Positions 16,771-25,445 of a DNA stretch of 64,000 bases are shown piece after piece. The stretch's first letter is position 1. Each line of letters begins with the position of its first letter. Where the stretch lies: the NCBI GenBank assembly GCA_022822545.1, contig JAJEBE010000006.1:144807-208806 (forward strand). The letters run 5' to 3'. This stretch comes from Anaerolineae bacterium. GTDB lineage: Bacteria; Chloroflexota; Anaerolineae; Aggregatilineales; Phototrophicaceae. The notes below the pieces were generated by a model. That model saw only the letters and a list, made by a program, of their open reading frames with translations, ran no database searches and had not been told where the DNA came from. A program made the translations under genes and the position numbers.

Positions 16771-19023
16771 CTACATCTGATTCCCATAAGCCTGACCGAC
16801 CGCGCTGGCCTGCGAGCTGACCACGCGAATCAACTCCTCATCGCTGTCCCGCACGAACTCGCGCAGCTCGGCCATATCAGTCACGCCGACATCGGCCAGC
16901 GCCCGCGCCGCATAATGCTTGAAGGTGTTGATGTAGAAGACCATCGAATTGGCTTTCTCCTCGAAGAAGCGGTAGCCAGCTTTGCCTTCGACATTGCGCG
17001 TCCGCCCGCCGGGGCGCAAACGCTTCCGCGCCAAAGCCGGGTTGGCGCTCTCGATGATCATGGTCGGCGCCGAGGCGCTGCCGTGATAAGGCATGCAGAC
17101 CTTGCCGCTCTTGTGCTCGAAGTAGATATCGCCTTGCTCAATGACGCAGCGCGCCAACTGCTGATTATAAGAGATCAAGTCAACGCCCATGAGCAGCAGA
17201 TGCCCCATAGAAGTGCCAATGCCGCCTTCGACGGCGATGGTCACATGGTTGAAGCGCTCGTCGGTCGTGATGCTGTAGACCTCTTCCAGCGTGGTCACCG
17301 CCATGCCGTTGCTGGCCGAGGTGCATTGCCGGCCGCCGCCATGCCCGAAGAAGAGACCATCGGCGCGGACCTCTGGCGCGATCAGCTTGAGGCATTGCGC
17401 CTTGTCGCTGACCTGCCCGACGAAAAGCTCGATGTCATCGCCGAATTCGGCGCGGATGGCCGCCGCTGCGTCGATCACGCGCGGATCGGAATTGATGGTG
17501 TAGATGCGGAAGAGGCGAACGCCAGCCTGCTCATAGAGATAAGTCGCGGCTTCCACTTCTTCCGCGACATCGCTGCAGCCGATGGCGGCGCCGATGTTGC
17601 GGGCGGCGCGCTGATAATCGGCCTCGCTCAGCCCCAGCCGCTTGAGCACATCCTTGGCTGCTTTGATGACGGCCGCCTGCCGCTCGATATAACCGGCGAA
17701 GATGCTGTTGCGATGGGTGAAGATGGCGTGGTGCCCGATGGCGGCGGTGACCAGCACATCGCGCCAGCCGGAGATCGCGGGCATGGAACCGAAGCCGAGC
17801 ACGCTGCGCGGATGCTTGCCGATCCGGTTGAACAAGCCGCATTCGGCGCTGAGCGTGCGCGAGACATGCCGCGAAGACGACATCTTGCGATAGCCCAAGT
17901 CTTTCCAGGAATAGGTGCTGGTGATATAAGGCGCTTCCTTGAGCCCCAGCACGGTCTCCACCGTGCTTGAGCGGCGGTTGCTGCGCGGTGGAATCGTGTC
18001 GCCGTTGTTGATGCGATCAAGCGTAGAGCGTACCTCGGGGCTTTGGTTGCTGCGGAAGAAATCGGCGCGCTGCGCCAGGCTGAGCGTACGGCGCTCCGGC
18101 CCGAACTGCCAGATGATCGGACTGCCGTTCCTGTTCATGTGCAGTGTGCCCCGATCGACATCCGTGAGTATCAAGCCGATGCTGCGGCTATCAGCTTTGG
18201 GCAGGTAACGACTGTAATAGATGTTCTCTTCATATTGGATCGGCTGATAATTTGGCGCGGCGAAATCGCTATTGGGCGGGTTGTCATCTTCGAGCGCTTC
18301 CAATGCGAAGGCGAATTTGAGCGCCGCTTCGTCGTTCAGGGCGGCGTAATCCACCCGCTCGACCTCCTGACGATAAGGTTCGGGGATCATGAAAACAGCC
18401 TGGCCTAATTCGAAAGGCTGCCGGTAAAGCGCTTCCAGGGCCTTGCGCCGCATGTTAAGTTGGTCCTTTTCGCCAGTGCTCATCTCGGCGAATGTGCGTG
18501 TCTCGCCCTCTGGGATGAACATATCATCAAAGCCAAACCCATTGGCGCCGCGCAGCGTCTTCGCGATTGTCCCAGCCGTATTCCCTTCCCGAATTTGCAC
18601 TTCGGCGCCATCGTAAACAGCGATCAAGACCTTCGCCAAAGCGGTGCGGTCACGTCCTTTCAGCCAGCCCTCGGCGATCATACGGCGCATTTCCGCTTCT
18701 TCGCAGAAGTCCTTGATGTAGGCGCCGGGCCGCCCGCCCAAGCCCCGTATGGCCAACGAGGTCTCCTCGATGAGGATAGGGTTGTAGTCATTCGCCTTGT
18801 AGGCTTCTATCGCTTTATGCGCGGCGACCTTGTAGGGATCCAGGCTTTGTATCTCTTCGATATTGAGCTTCACCCCCAGGATTTCATACCCGGGCAGCAG
18901 GCGGCGGAATTCCGCCAGTTTATTGCGATTGGTCGTGGCGACTTCGAGGTAGGGCAGGGCGGCGCGGCGCGTTTGCAGCGTGTTGATGACCTTGGGCTCG
19001 GTCGTGTACAGAGGTCTGGGCAT
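16771..19023 (-). CDS. HAM1 (ITPase)-IMPDH-like fusion protein
   Basis: 750 residues with two recognisable enzymes. Residues 23-205 form a HAM1/RdgB non-canonical purine NTP pyrophosphatase: VATTNRNKLAEFRRLLP, ILIEETSLAIRGLGGRPGAY, GFGFDDMFIPEG and TFAEMSTGEKDQLNMRRKAL. Residues about 365-725 follow the IMP dehydrogenase/GMP reductase barrel: HAIFTHRNSI matches the GGIGVIHKN block, residues 477-560 follow the central strands, GHGGGRQCTSASNG (560-573) matches the catalytic loop with Cys567, EGGIGTSMGHLLLMGVDLI is the phosphate-site block, and VEGKAGYRFFEE plus the AELREF end match the C-terminus. No CBS domains. Residues 206-360 are unassigned. The NAD-site aspartate region (RIYTINSD) is unlike IMPDH. 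Expected to act on purine nucleotides; exact reaction unknown. Confidence 0.75.
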   Translation of the reverse strand: MPRPLYTTEPKVINTLQTRRAALPYLEVATTNRNKLAEFRRLLPGYEILGVKLNIEEIQSLDPYKVAAHKAIEAYKANDYNPILIEETSLAIRGLGGRPGAYIKDFCEEAEMRRMIAEGWLKGRDRTALAKVLIAVYDGAEVQIREGNTAGTIAKTLRGANGFGFDDMFIPEGETRTFAEMSTGEKDQLNMRRKALEALYRQPFELGQAVFMIPEPYRQEVERVDYAALNDEAALKFAFALEALEDDNPPNSDFAAPNYQPIQYEENIYYSRYLPKADSRSIGLILTDVDRGTLHMNRNGSPIIWQFGPERRTLSLAQRADFFRSNQSPEVRSTLDRINNGDTIPPRSNRRSSTVETVLGLKEAPYITSTYSWKDLGYRKMSSSRHVSRTLSAECGLFNRIGKHPRSVLGFGSMPAISGWRDVLVTAAIGHHAIFTHRNSIFAGYIERQAAVIKAAKDVLKRLGLSEADYQRAARNIGAAIGCSDVAEEVEAATYLYEQAGVRLFRIYTINSDPRVIDAAAAIRAEFGDDIELFVGQVSDKAQCLKLIAPEVRADGLFFGHGGGRQCTSASNGMAVTTLEEVYSITTDERFNHVTIAVEGGIGTSMGHLLLMGVDLISYNQQLARCVIEQGDIYFEHKSGKVCMPYHGSASAPTMIIESANPALARKRLRPGGRTRNVEGKAGYRFFEEKANSMVFYINTFKHYAARALADVGVTDMAELREFVRDSDEELIRVVSSQASAVGQAYGNQM

Positions 19024-19324
19024 GTGTTGATCGTTCCGGGGTTGGGGCGGACGCTAGATTGAATTATCGCAGACCTCGGCGAGTAAGGGTAGTCGAGACA
19101 GACGCAAGCGCGCGTTTCTCCTCAGACAAGTCTAACGCTATTCGCTTCATGCGAGCCAAGTGCGCTTATCGAGACGTGAATGCATTACGTCAATTGACAT
19201 ACACTGTTCAGAGTTGCTAAGAAATGCTTGAGTTCTCGCAAGTGTTCGAGTACAATTATCGTACTGTAGAAGAAATCAGCGTTGGGCGTATCAAAGACGG
19301 CTGGGAGATTGTGAGTTAACATCC
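19024..19324. other. intergenic region with possible promoters
   Basis: About 300 bases upstream of small membrane-protein genes. A perfect TTGACA (19194-19199) precedes TAAGAA (19218-19223) by 18 bases, and a second candidate TTGAGT (19229) to TACAAT (19251-19256) has 16-base spacing. A 31-codon open frame (19224-19319, product beginning MLEFSQVFEYNYRTV) may be a microprotein or chance. Otherwise nothing recognised. Confidence 0.35.
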
Positions 19325-19492
19325 GTGTCTGAAAGAAAGTCTTCAATGCCGGACAAGCGCGGATTCCTCTACCTGATTGCTATAATCGCAGCGCTGACGG
19401 TTCTCTTGGCCGCAAATGCTGGGCGTTCTCCACTCGATATTTTAGCATACCTCGGATTCACAACGGGCATCACCTACATCTTCTTCGGCTGA
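19325..19492 (+). CDS. small membrane protein, hypothetical
   Basis: Short frame of 55 codons from GTG 19325, or 48 from ATG 19346. After a basic start (MPDKRG) it encodes FLYLIAIIAALTVLLAA, a single membrane helix, then a second hydrophobic segment ending GITYIFFG. The stop is three bases before the next small membrane-protein start, so the two are probably translated together. Not recognised; supported by hydrophobic pattern and spacing only. Confidence 0.4.
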   Translation: MSERKSSMPDKRGFLYLIAIIAALTVLLAANAGRSPLDILAYLGFTTGITYIFFG

Positions 19493-19495
19493 TGC

Positions 19496-19783
19496 ATGAG
19501 GCTAGTTTTATATATCCTGTGCATTTTCATTATCCTGCTTGCATCCGCTTTGTTTGTCTTAGGATATGAAGGGACACAGATACGCGAGTTTCTGCTCGGT
19601 GTTGCGGCGATAATAGTGGTGGCGTCGCGAGTGATTCGACCTCAAACCCAGAACCCGGAGCCCAAAGACTTGGACGATCAAACCGAAGACCAGCGGGAAC
19701 AACGTTTGAGGTTGAGGGATGAAAACCAGCAGGAAGAATCAGAATTCCATGACTCATCAAAGTCCAGCCGGCAATCAGGCTGA
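19496..19783 (+). CDS. small membrane protein with charged tail, hypothetical
   Basis: 95 residues. Two hydrophobic helices (LVLYILCIFIILLASALFVLG and LGVAAIIVVASRVI) are followed by a 45-residue, highly charged, glutamine- and glutamate-rich tail (DDQTEDQREQRLRLRDENQQ) that is probably cytoplasmic and disordered. Lower GC at the 5' end than in neighbouring genes. Together with the preceding short gene it forms a small module. I do not recognise a family. Confidence 0.45.
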   Translation: MRLVLYILCIFIILLASALFVLGYEGTQIREFLLGVAAIIVVASRVIRPQTQNPEPKDLDDQTEDQREQRLRLRDENQQEESEFHDSSKSSRQSG

Positions 19784-19807
19784 TACCGGATTTGATTTTG
19801 CTGCCAG

Positions 19808-20665
19808 TTAGTTCGTCCGCGCGACGAAGTCCAGGCGCAATTCGACATCGTCCGTCACATTCGCCACGCTCGGCACTTCGGGAATCACCAGACCGAAATC
19901 CGCATAAAGCAAGTTCGCTGCCGCGCTGCCACTGATCTGCGTCTCGCTGTCCAATGTGACCGCGGCGCTGAAGATGACGCTGCGTGTGACCCCGACTACC
20001 GTTAAGTCGCCGGCGATATCAAAGCCGATGGACTCGCCCACAGCCACAGAATTGGCCGAGAAGTTGCTAAGCGTGCGTGGTTCGAAGACGATGAATTCAA
20101 ATTCGTTCCGCGCCGATTTCAAAATCTGGCTGCGCAAAGCGCGATTGCGGAAGCTGTTGTCCGTCTCCAGCGTGCGCGCGTTAATCACGATGGCGCCGAT
20201 GGTCGAATTGGTCGGATTCGCCAGATCCACCATGATGCTGCCCCCGACCTCGTTGGTGGACCCGATCACGGTCGTCCGTACGCCGCGCAAGTCTTCTTGC
20301 AGGGTAAAGCTGGCGAGACTTTCATCGTCGACTATGCTGAACTCGATCGGCTCGCTGGCTGGCGCGGCCGCTTCCATAGCCGCGGCGACGCTCGAATCCA
20401 CCGCTTCAGCCACGGCGACGGCCACGGCATCGGCAATCACGGTATTCGCCACATCAACAATCGCCGTGCCGACGGCATCAGCCATTGTGTCCTCGCTCGC
20501 CTCGAGCGTTGCCAGCGCGTCTTCCACCGACAGGCTTGCTTCGCCGGATCCGCCGGTGATCCAGATATAACCGAGGATGCCGGCGGCCGCCCCGCCGCCC
20601 ACTGCTATCAGCAGAAGCAGCAATACCAGCAGATAGGAAATCCCGCGCCTGCTCTCATTCGACAT
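19808..20665 (-). CDS. membrane-anchored YceI-like protein
   Basis: 285 residues. A single N-terminal helix (ISYLLVLLLLLIAVGGGAAAG) anchors the protein; a Ser/Ala/Glu-rich linker of about 75 residues with many AVA/AEA repeats follows. The C-terminal 165 residues are a YceI-like lipocalin barrel: FTLQEDLRGVRTTVIGSTNEVGGSIMVDL, then RSQILKSARNEFEFIVF and DLTVVGVTRSVIFSAAVTLD. YceI barrels bind isoprenoid or other lipids in the envelope; the ligand here is unknown. The ATG at 20665 is preferred over GTG 20686 because GGGAG lies between them. Confidence 0.75.
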   Translation of the reverse strand: MSNESRRGISYLLVLLLLLIAVGGGAAAGILGYIWITGGSGEASLSVEDALATLEASEDTMADAVGTAIVDVANTVIADAVAVAVAEAVDSSVAAAMEAAAPASEPIEFSIVDDESLASFTLQEDLRGVRTTVIGSTNEVGGSIMVDLANPTNSTIGAIVINARTLETDNSFRNRALRSQILKSARNEFEFIVFEPRTLSNFSANSVAVGESIGFDIAGDLTVVGVTRSVIFSAAVTLDSETQISGSAAANLLYADFGLVIPEVPSVANVTDDVELRLDFVARTN

Positions 20666-20817
20666 AGGTCTGTTCTCCCGATTCACGACTTACGCCGTGC
20701 GGACCAAAATATCTCGAGGCCATTCTAGCGGGTATAGCGGCGAATTTGCAGTTCGTATTGTCAGCCGCGCCGAACGTTTACCATACGCTTACATATTTCG
20801 CATTGTGCGGGCGCGGG

Positions 20818-20826
20818 TGTTACAAT
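20818..20826 (+). promoter_or_regulatory. candidate extended -10 promoter
   Basis: TGT-TACAAT (20818-20826) fits an extended -10 element about 38 bases upstream of the MBL-hydrolase start. No good -35 at normal spacing, which is usual for extended -10 promoters. Confidence 0.35.
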
Positions 20827-20863
20827 CGTGCTCGACAATCAGGTGTGATTGCTGGAGGGTGAT

Positions 20864-21550
20864 ATGTCTGTTTCAGTACGATGGTTGGGGCACTCAGCTT
20901 GTTCGCTGGATATCGACGGCCGCAAGGTCCTCATCGATCCCTTCGTGAGCGGCAATCCCATAGCCAAAGCCGCGGCGAAGGACCTCGATGCTGAAATCAT
21001 TCTATTGACACACGCCCACGGGGACCACGTTGGCGATTCGGTCGAGATCGCCAAACGAACCGGCGCCTTGGTGGTCTGCAATTTTGAAATGGGTGATTGG
21101 TTTATGGCGCACGGCGTGCAGAATGTTTATCAAGGCAACCCCGGCGGCACCTATCGCAATGACTGGATGAGCGCCAAATGGACCATCGCTTTTCATAGTT
21201 CGTCTTTCCCCGATGGCACCTATGGCGGGCAACCCAACGGCTTTGTCATCCGCGGCGGCGGCGCGACCATTTATCACGCCGGCGATACCAGCCTCTTCAG
21301 TGACATGCAACTCATAGGCGAAGAAGGTCTCGATCTCGCGCTTATACCCATCGGCGACTGCTTCACGATGGGCATTGATGACTCGATCAGAGCCATTAAG
21401 CTGTTGCAGCCCAAAGTCGTCGTGCCTATGCACTACAATACCTTTCCGCCTATTGAGCAAGATCCCCAAGCCTGGGCGGAGCGGGTCGCCAGCGAGACCG
21501 ACGCGCAGCCAATCGTGCCGGAGCCGGATGGTTCAGTGAGTGTCAAGTGA
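20864..21550 (+). CDS. metal-dependent hydrolase, UPF0173/MBL fold
   Basis: 228-residue metallo-beta-lactamase-fold hydrolase of the UPF0173 type. Metal-binding motif THAHGDHVGD near residues 49-58 (HxHxDH), further ligands in the AFHSSSFPDG and YHAGDTSLFSD blocks and PMHYNTFPP near the C-terminus. The start at 20864 has GGAGGG upstream. These proteins are annotated as metal-dependent hydrolases without an agreed physiological substrate. Stands alone, convergent with the next gene. Confidence 0.82.
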   Translation: MSVSVRWLGHSACSLDIDGRKVLIDPFVSGNPIAKAAAKDLDAEIILLTHAHGDHVGDSVEIAKRTGALVVCNFEMGDWFMAHGVQNVYQGNPGGTYRNDWMSAKWTIAFHSSSFPDGTYGGQPNGFVIRGGGATIYHAGDTSLFSDMQLIGEEGLDLALIPIGDCFTMGIDDSIRAIKLLQPKVVVPMHYNTFPPIEQDPQAWAERVASETDAQPIVPEPDGSVSVK

Positions 21551-21554
21551 GCTT

Positions 21555-22418
21555 CTAAGGCCTGTGTTGATCTTCTTCGTATAAGCGGCGGATATACCGC
21601 TCGATCTTTTGATGTGTCGCATCGTTGTAGTTAATCCCGAGCGCGGCGGAAAGTTCCAGCGACAGGCGGCGAAATAGCGCTAGTTGAGTCAGCAGCCCCC
21701 GCCATAGATCTCGCGCATCCCAACCTGCCCATAGTTCCCCGATGGCGCGGATGGTCTCATCATCGGCCCACCGAGCGACGCGCTTGCCCAGCAGCCAGGT
21801 GTTGATATTCTCCTCATGCGTCGCGCGGGCATGCCATTCCAGCAGGCGGAGCAAGTTTTCCTTCATAGTCCAGTCGCGGTATTTAACCACCCAGAATTCA
21901 CGCCGGCGGATAAACTGCGCCACATGAATCGCTTCGAACCAAAACTCGTTGATCGTCGCCAGGACCTCGTCGGCCTCCGGCGCGGGCGGCGCGGGAAATA
22001 TACGCGGCGAAGGCGGCAAGCCGCGATAGAGCCCGTCCTTGTCGAGCGCGACGATATAACCTCTCTGGTACTCGTCGCTGAGGGCGCCGCTGTCGATTTC
22101 CGCTCGCAGACTGTCCACGCTCATGAATTGAAAATCGACCTTGTAGCCACCGGCAAACCAGACCAAGCGATAGGGGGCGTCTTCAAACAGCGGAAAGCGA
22201 ATCCAGACCTCGCCCAGCGCGTCAAGCCAACTGTCGTCGATGGCGTAGGCTTCGATGTCGACGGTGATGACCTGGATGTCCAGATCAGAGTATTCGTCGA
22301 CTGAGTCGTCGGCGCGGGCCAGCGAGCCGGTTACCACAAGGGCGCGGATGGCGTCCTCGCCGCGCGCCCATCCCACCAGCTTGTCAATATATGGATGCTC
22401 GATTGTCACAGTTGCCAC
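21555..22418 (-). CDS. Ant(6)-like nucleotidyltransferase family protein
   Basis: 287 residues resembling streptomycin 6-adenylyltransferase (AadK/Ant(6)) in overall layout. The nucleotidyltransferase signature is GSLARADDSVDEYSDLDIQV near residues 31-50, with both acidic metal ligands; RDWTMKENLLRLLEWHA and the C-terminal helices fit the family. Such chromosomal homologues are widespread and only some modify aminoglycosides, so resistance should not be assumed. Convergent with the MBL hydrolase gene (four bases apart). Confidence 0.7.
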   Translation of the reverse strand: MATVTIEHPYIDKLVGWARGEDAIRALVVTGSLARADDSVDEYSDLDIQVITVDIEAYAIDDSWLDALGEVWIRFPLFEDAPYRLVWFAGGYKVDFQFMSVDSLRAEIDSGALSDEYQRGYIVALDKDGLYRGLPPSPRIFPAPPAPEADEVLATINEFWFEAIHVAQFIRRREFWVVKYRDWTMKENLLRLLEWHARATHEENINTWLLGKRVARWADDETIRAIGELWAGWDARDLWRGLLTQLALFRRLSLELSAALGINYNDATHQKIERYIRRLYEEDQHRP

Positions 22419-22443
22419 GTCGCGCTAGTCATGTCGCGTCGGC

Positions 22444-23844
22444 TCATTCGGGCAAAGCGGGCACCGCGTCCTCGTAGAGCCAGGCATTGAAGAGCACGTC
22501 GAGATTTTCTTCGCTGACGCTCTCCGCTACCGCGATGAAGTCTTCCGTGGTCGCGACACTGTGGGCGAATTGTTGGTTGAACGTTCGCAATATATCGAAG
22601 AAGACCTCATCGCCCAATTCAGCGCGCAAGGCATCCAGGGTCAAGGCGCCTCTCCAGAAAGTGGCTGTTCCGTAGAGTTGCTCGATTTCGATTTTGGTCG
22701 GCGCGCCCATCCCGCTGCCTGCCCATGCGACAAGTTCTTCTTTGGAGCTCTGCTGCCAAATACCATCCGGATAGGTAAACTCCAGGTAGGAGGCGAAGCC
22801 TTCCTTTAACCACATGTCTTCCCAGCGGGCTTGAGTGACACTGTTGCCAAACCACTGATGCGCCAGTTGATGGAGGATGTATTTGCGCGTCGCATAGGCC
22901 GGGGTGAAGACCGATATCGTCTGGTTGTCCGACAAGCTATCCGTTTCCGGCAACACTACGACGCCATATTCGGCGAAGGGGTAGGGCCCAAGTATGTCGA
23001 CAAGCCATGACATCATGGCCTGAGTTTCGGCGAATGTATCCGCCAGCGCCTCGGCAGAAGCGCGAGGGAAGAAGTTGCGTATCGGCACCGGGCCAGTATC
23101 ATCGCGGACGGTTACGAAGTCTCCCACAGCGACGAAAGCATTGTGGCTGGACATCGGATCGTCCATAGTCCATACAAAACTTTCGGTCTGGTCTCCATTT
23201 TCGATTTGGTCCGTCAACACGCCGTTGGAAGCCACCGTGAGGCCGGCCGGCACAGTGACGCGAATCGTGTAGGTTGCCTTATCTGATGGATGGTTGTTGC
23301 ATGGGAACCAATTCATTGATCCGGTCGGTTCCCCGTCGGTAACGTAGTAATCACCCGTGACATACTTCCAGCCAAGCGACTCCCAGTAAGCGCCCGGATC
23401 ATCGACTGGCGCCGGTCTGCCGCCATATTCAATCGCGACGGTGAATGCGTCGCCATCGGCCAGTGGCGCTACAGGTGAAATGATTAGCTTATGATCCACA
23501 TGTTCGAACGTGGAGTCAGCGCCGTTCACGCTCACCGAATCGACAGACAGGCCAAACAGGTCTAAACTAAAGCGCGAAAGATCCTGCGTGGCGATTGCAT
23601 CGACAACTGTGGTGGCGTGGATGCGATACTCTTGCGGCCAGAACTGGAGATCTATGCTGTAATGCTCGACGTCATAGCCGCCGTTGCCCAGCTTGGGATA
23701 CAAGCGATCGCCTAATCCTTCGCTGCCGGGTTGCTGCGCTAGAATGACGGATGCGACGGGCAGGAGAAAGAGGAGCAGAAGCAATTTGAAAGCGGACGCT
23801 GAAATCTTGCGCCAGAGTAGATTACCTGGGTCGGAAGCGCGCAT
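22444..23844 (-). CDS. M1 aminopeptidase-like protein with altered active site
   Basis: 466 residues with a signal peptide or anchor (residues 18-36), an M1 N-terminal beta domain and a gluzincin domain. The zinc-binding block reads HQLAHQWFGNS with His325, His329 and Glu348 (LKEGFASY) in place, but the catalytic Glu of HExxH is Gln326 (codon CAA). The GAMEN-type exopeptidase block is replaced by LSDNQ (304-308), and the transition-state Tyr is Phe396 (ATFWRGAL). All three changes would abolish or cripple peptidase activity, so this is probably a pseudoenzyme or a binding/inhibitory protein. The C-terminal M1 domain is absent, as in several short secreted M1 proteins. Confidence 0.75.
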   Translation of the reverse strand: MRASDPGNLLWRKISASAFKLLLLLFLLPVASVILAQQPGSEGLGDRLYPKLGNGGYDVEHYSIDLQFWPQEYRIHATTVVDAIATQDLSRFSLDLFGLSVDSVSVNGADSTFEHVDHKLIISPVAPLADGDAFTVAIEYGGRPAPVDDPGAYWESLGWKYVTGDYYVTDGEPTGSMNWFPCNNHPSDKATYTIRVTVPAGLTVASNGVLTDQIENGDQTESFVWTMDDPMSSHNAFVAVGDFVTVRDDTGPVPIRNFFPRASAEALADTFAETQAMMSWLVDILGPYPFAEYGVVVLPETDSLSDNQTISVFTPAYATRKYILHQLAHQWFGNSVTQARWEDMWLKEGFASYLEFTYPDGIWQQSSKEELVAWAGSGMGAPTKIEIEQLYGTATFWRGALTLDALRAELGDEVFFDILRTFNQQFAHSVATTEDFIAVAESVSEENLDVLFNAWLYEDAVPALPE

Positions 23845-23897
23845 ATGGTTTTCTAGTCTCCATAGATTGTGAATGAGTTATTGATACACTAAGAACA

Positions 23898-23906
23898 ATT
23901 TTATCA
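23898..23906 (-). promoter_or_regulatory. candidate extended -10 promoter of M1-like gene
   Basis: On the minus strand TGA-TAAAAT forms an extended -10 element, with predicted transcription start about 45 bases before the ATG at 23844. GGAGA lies between them. Confidence 0.3.
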
Positions 23907-24006
23907 CGGATTCGTTCACGTGCGACATTATTATAACGAAATTCCAATGAAATTGAAGCATACCTATTTACTTGCGCGCAGTTGAATTTCCTGACACGGA
24001 TTGATG

Positions 24007-24015
24007 TGTTAGAAT
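24007..24015 (+). promoter_or_regulatory. candidate extended -10 promoter of rsfS
   Basis: TGT-TAGAAT upstream of the RsfS start (24058); the predicted transcript would have a leader of about 36 bases containing GAGGAGA. Confidence 0.4.
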
Positions 24016-24057
24016 AAGCGCATTGTCCATCCCAGACCTGTTGAGGAGACCCTGTAT

Positions 24058-24408
24058 TTGCAATCATTAGACTTGGCTCGTCATATCGTTGACCTTGTGG
24101 AGGATCGTAAAGCGGAGGATATCCTGCTGCTAGACCTCCGACCGGATAATATCATCGCCGACTTTTTCATCATCTGCAGCGGCGATAACGAGCGTCACCT
24201 GCGCGCCTTGACCGACACCGTCCGACAGGATGTCAAAGAGCGATACCAAAAATTGCCCTTCACAAACGAAGGCAAAGCGGAGCACGGCTGGATCGTGATG
24301 GATTACGGCGATGTGGTCCTGCATTTCTTTTCGCCGGACCGCCGCGATTACTATCGGCTGGAAGAGCTTTGGGATGCCGCTTCCCGAGTGATGCTGCGTA
24401 TCCAGTAG
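24058..24408 (+). CDS. rsfS: ribosomal silencing factor RsfS
   Basis: 116-residue Iojap/RsfS protein that binds ribosomal protein uL14 and blocks joining of the 30S and 50S subunits when nutrients are short. The diagnostic stretch is KAEDILLLDLRPDNIIADFFIICSGDNERHLRALTD followed by GWIVMDYGDVVLHFF and YYRLEELW. TTG start at 24058 with GGAGA eight bases upstream. In many bacteria rsfS follows nadD, which is not the case here: the upstream gene is divergent and unrelated. Confidence 0.93.
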   Translation: MQSLDLARHIVDLVEDRKAEDILLLDLRPDNIIADFFIICSGDNERHLRALTDTVRQDVKERYQKLPFTNEGKAEHGWIVMDYGDVVLHFFSPDRRDYYRLEELWDAASRVMLRIQ

Positions 24409-24437
24409 GCGCGCCGGATGCAACAGAGGGGACCGTG

Positions 24438-24899
24438 ATGGAACCGATTTTCGCTGCCGCGCTGGAACATCTGGAATGGCTGCATGCGGAATACTTGGGG
24501 TATCTGGACGGCTTGACGACCGAAGCATTGGATTGGTCGCCGGGGCCGCAGATGAACTCGCTCTGCGTCCTGGTGGTGCATGTGACCGCAGCCGAGCGCT
24601 TCTGGTTCGGCGCTGTTGTCGATGACATGATCACGCGGGATCGCCCGGCCGAGTTCAGCGCTTCGGGTCATGAGCTGGGCCAACTCATCAAGCGCTTTGA
24701 GGCGAATGTGGCTTTCTGTAAGGAAACCTTCCCGGCGCAATCGGCGAGCCAGCTAAGCGAAATCGTCGATGTGAGCCGGCACCGCCATTGGCCGCCGCAG
24801 CGGTTCACGCGCGGATGGTCCCTGATGCGCGGGCTGACCCACACAGCGGAACACCTGGGCCACGCCGGGATGACGCGCCAATTGCTGGACCGACGCTAG
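24438..24899 (+). CDS. DinB family protein
   Basis: 154 residues, four-helix DinB/YfiT-like fold. The conserved histidines are present: VVHVTAAERFWFG in the second helix and HTAEHLGHAGMTRQLL near the C-terminus, consistent with a metal site. Start at 24438 preceded by AGAGGGG. Family members include thiol transferases (bacillithiol or mycothiol dependent) and many uncharacterised proteins. It follows rsfS by 29 bases and may be co-transcribed. Confidence 0.75.
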   Translation: MEPIFAAALEHLEWLHAEYLGYLDGLTTEALDWSPGPQMNSLCVLVVHVTAAERFWFGAVVDDMITRDRPAEFSASGHELGQLIKRFEANVAFCKETFPAQSASQLSEIVDVSRHRHWPPQRFTRGWSLMRGLTHTAEHLGHAGMTRQLLDRR

Positions 24900-24900
24900 T

Positions 24901-25335
24901 TCAGGCGCTCTCGGCAAATTTCTTGAAGGCTTCCATGGTCTGTCGCGTCTGCTTTTTGAACATGCTGCCGGGCATAAAAAGCGACATGATGCGCATCATG
25001 CCGTGGAATTGAAAGTCGGAATCGAGCACCCAGCGCGTAGTATCGCCTTCGTCATAGAAGTAATTTCGCACAATATTGTGAACGCCCTTGGCATCGTAAG
25101 TGCCCGAAAACTCATCGGGCAGGTTCCGCGTGATTATGGTCTCGATCATCTCCGTGCGCCGGCTGCCCATCTGATATAGCAGCTTGGTTCTGGCGCCTGG
25201 CTGGCCCGGTTCGCCACTGAGGTGCTCATGGCTGAGCAAGCCTTCTTGCCACTTTTCTAGATTCTCGAAGCTATCGAAGAGTTCAATCACTCGCTCTCGC
25301 GGCAGATCGATGATCATTTCAGTTTCGTAACGCAT
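24901..25335 (-). CDS. SRPBCC family protein
   Basis: 144 residues with the START/Bet v1-like SRPBCC pattern: EMIIDLPRERVIELFDSFENLEKWQEGLLS at the start, several alternating beta-strands and a long C-terminal helix (MRIMSLFMPGSMFKKQTRQTMEAFKKF). These domains enclose hydrophobic ligands or act in polyketide and lipid metabolism. A CoxG-like role with the molybdenum operon is conceivable but the genes are 11 kb apart. Ligand unknown. It converges with the DinB gene one base apart. Confidence 0.75.
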   Translation of the reverse strand: MRYETEMIIDLPRERVIELFDSFENLEKWQEGLLSHEHLSGEPGQPGARTKLLYQMGSRRTEMIETIITRNLPDEFSGTYDAKGVHNIVRNYFYDEGDTTRWVLDSDFQFHGMMRIMSLFMPGSMFKKQTRQTMEAFKKFAESA

Positions 25336-25445
25336 AATTCTGTCTTCTGCTCCCCAATAAATTGTTTGCGCCTGGTATTGTAAAGGAAAAGGAGCGGATT
25401 GCAGCGAGCCACTTCTGGCGGATGATACGCCAGGTAGAGCGAGGT

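Noticed and set aside
21555..22418. Acquired aminoglycoside resistance gene
   Set aside because: Only family resemblance to Ant(6); no mobile element nearby and composition matches its neighbours.
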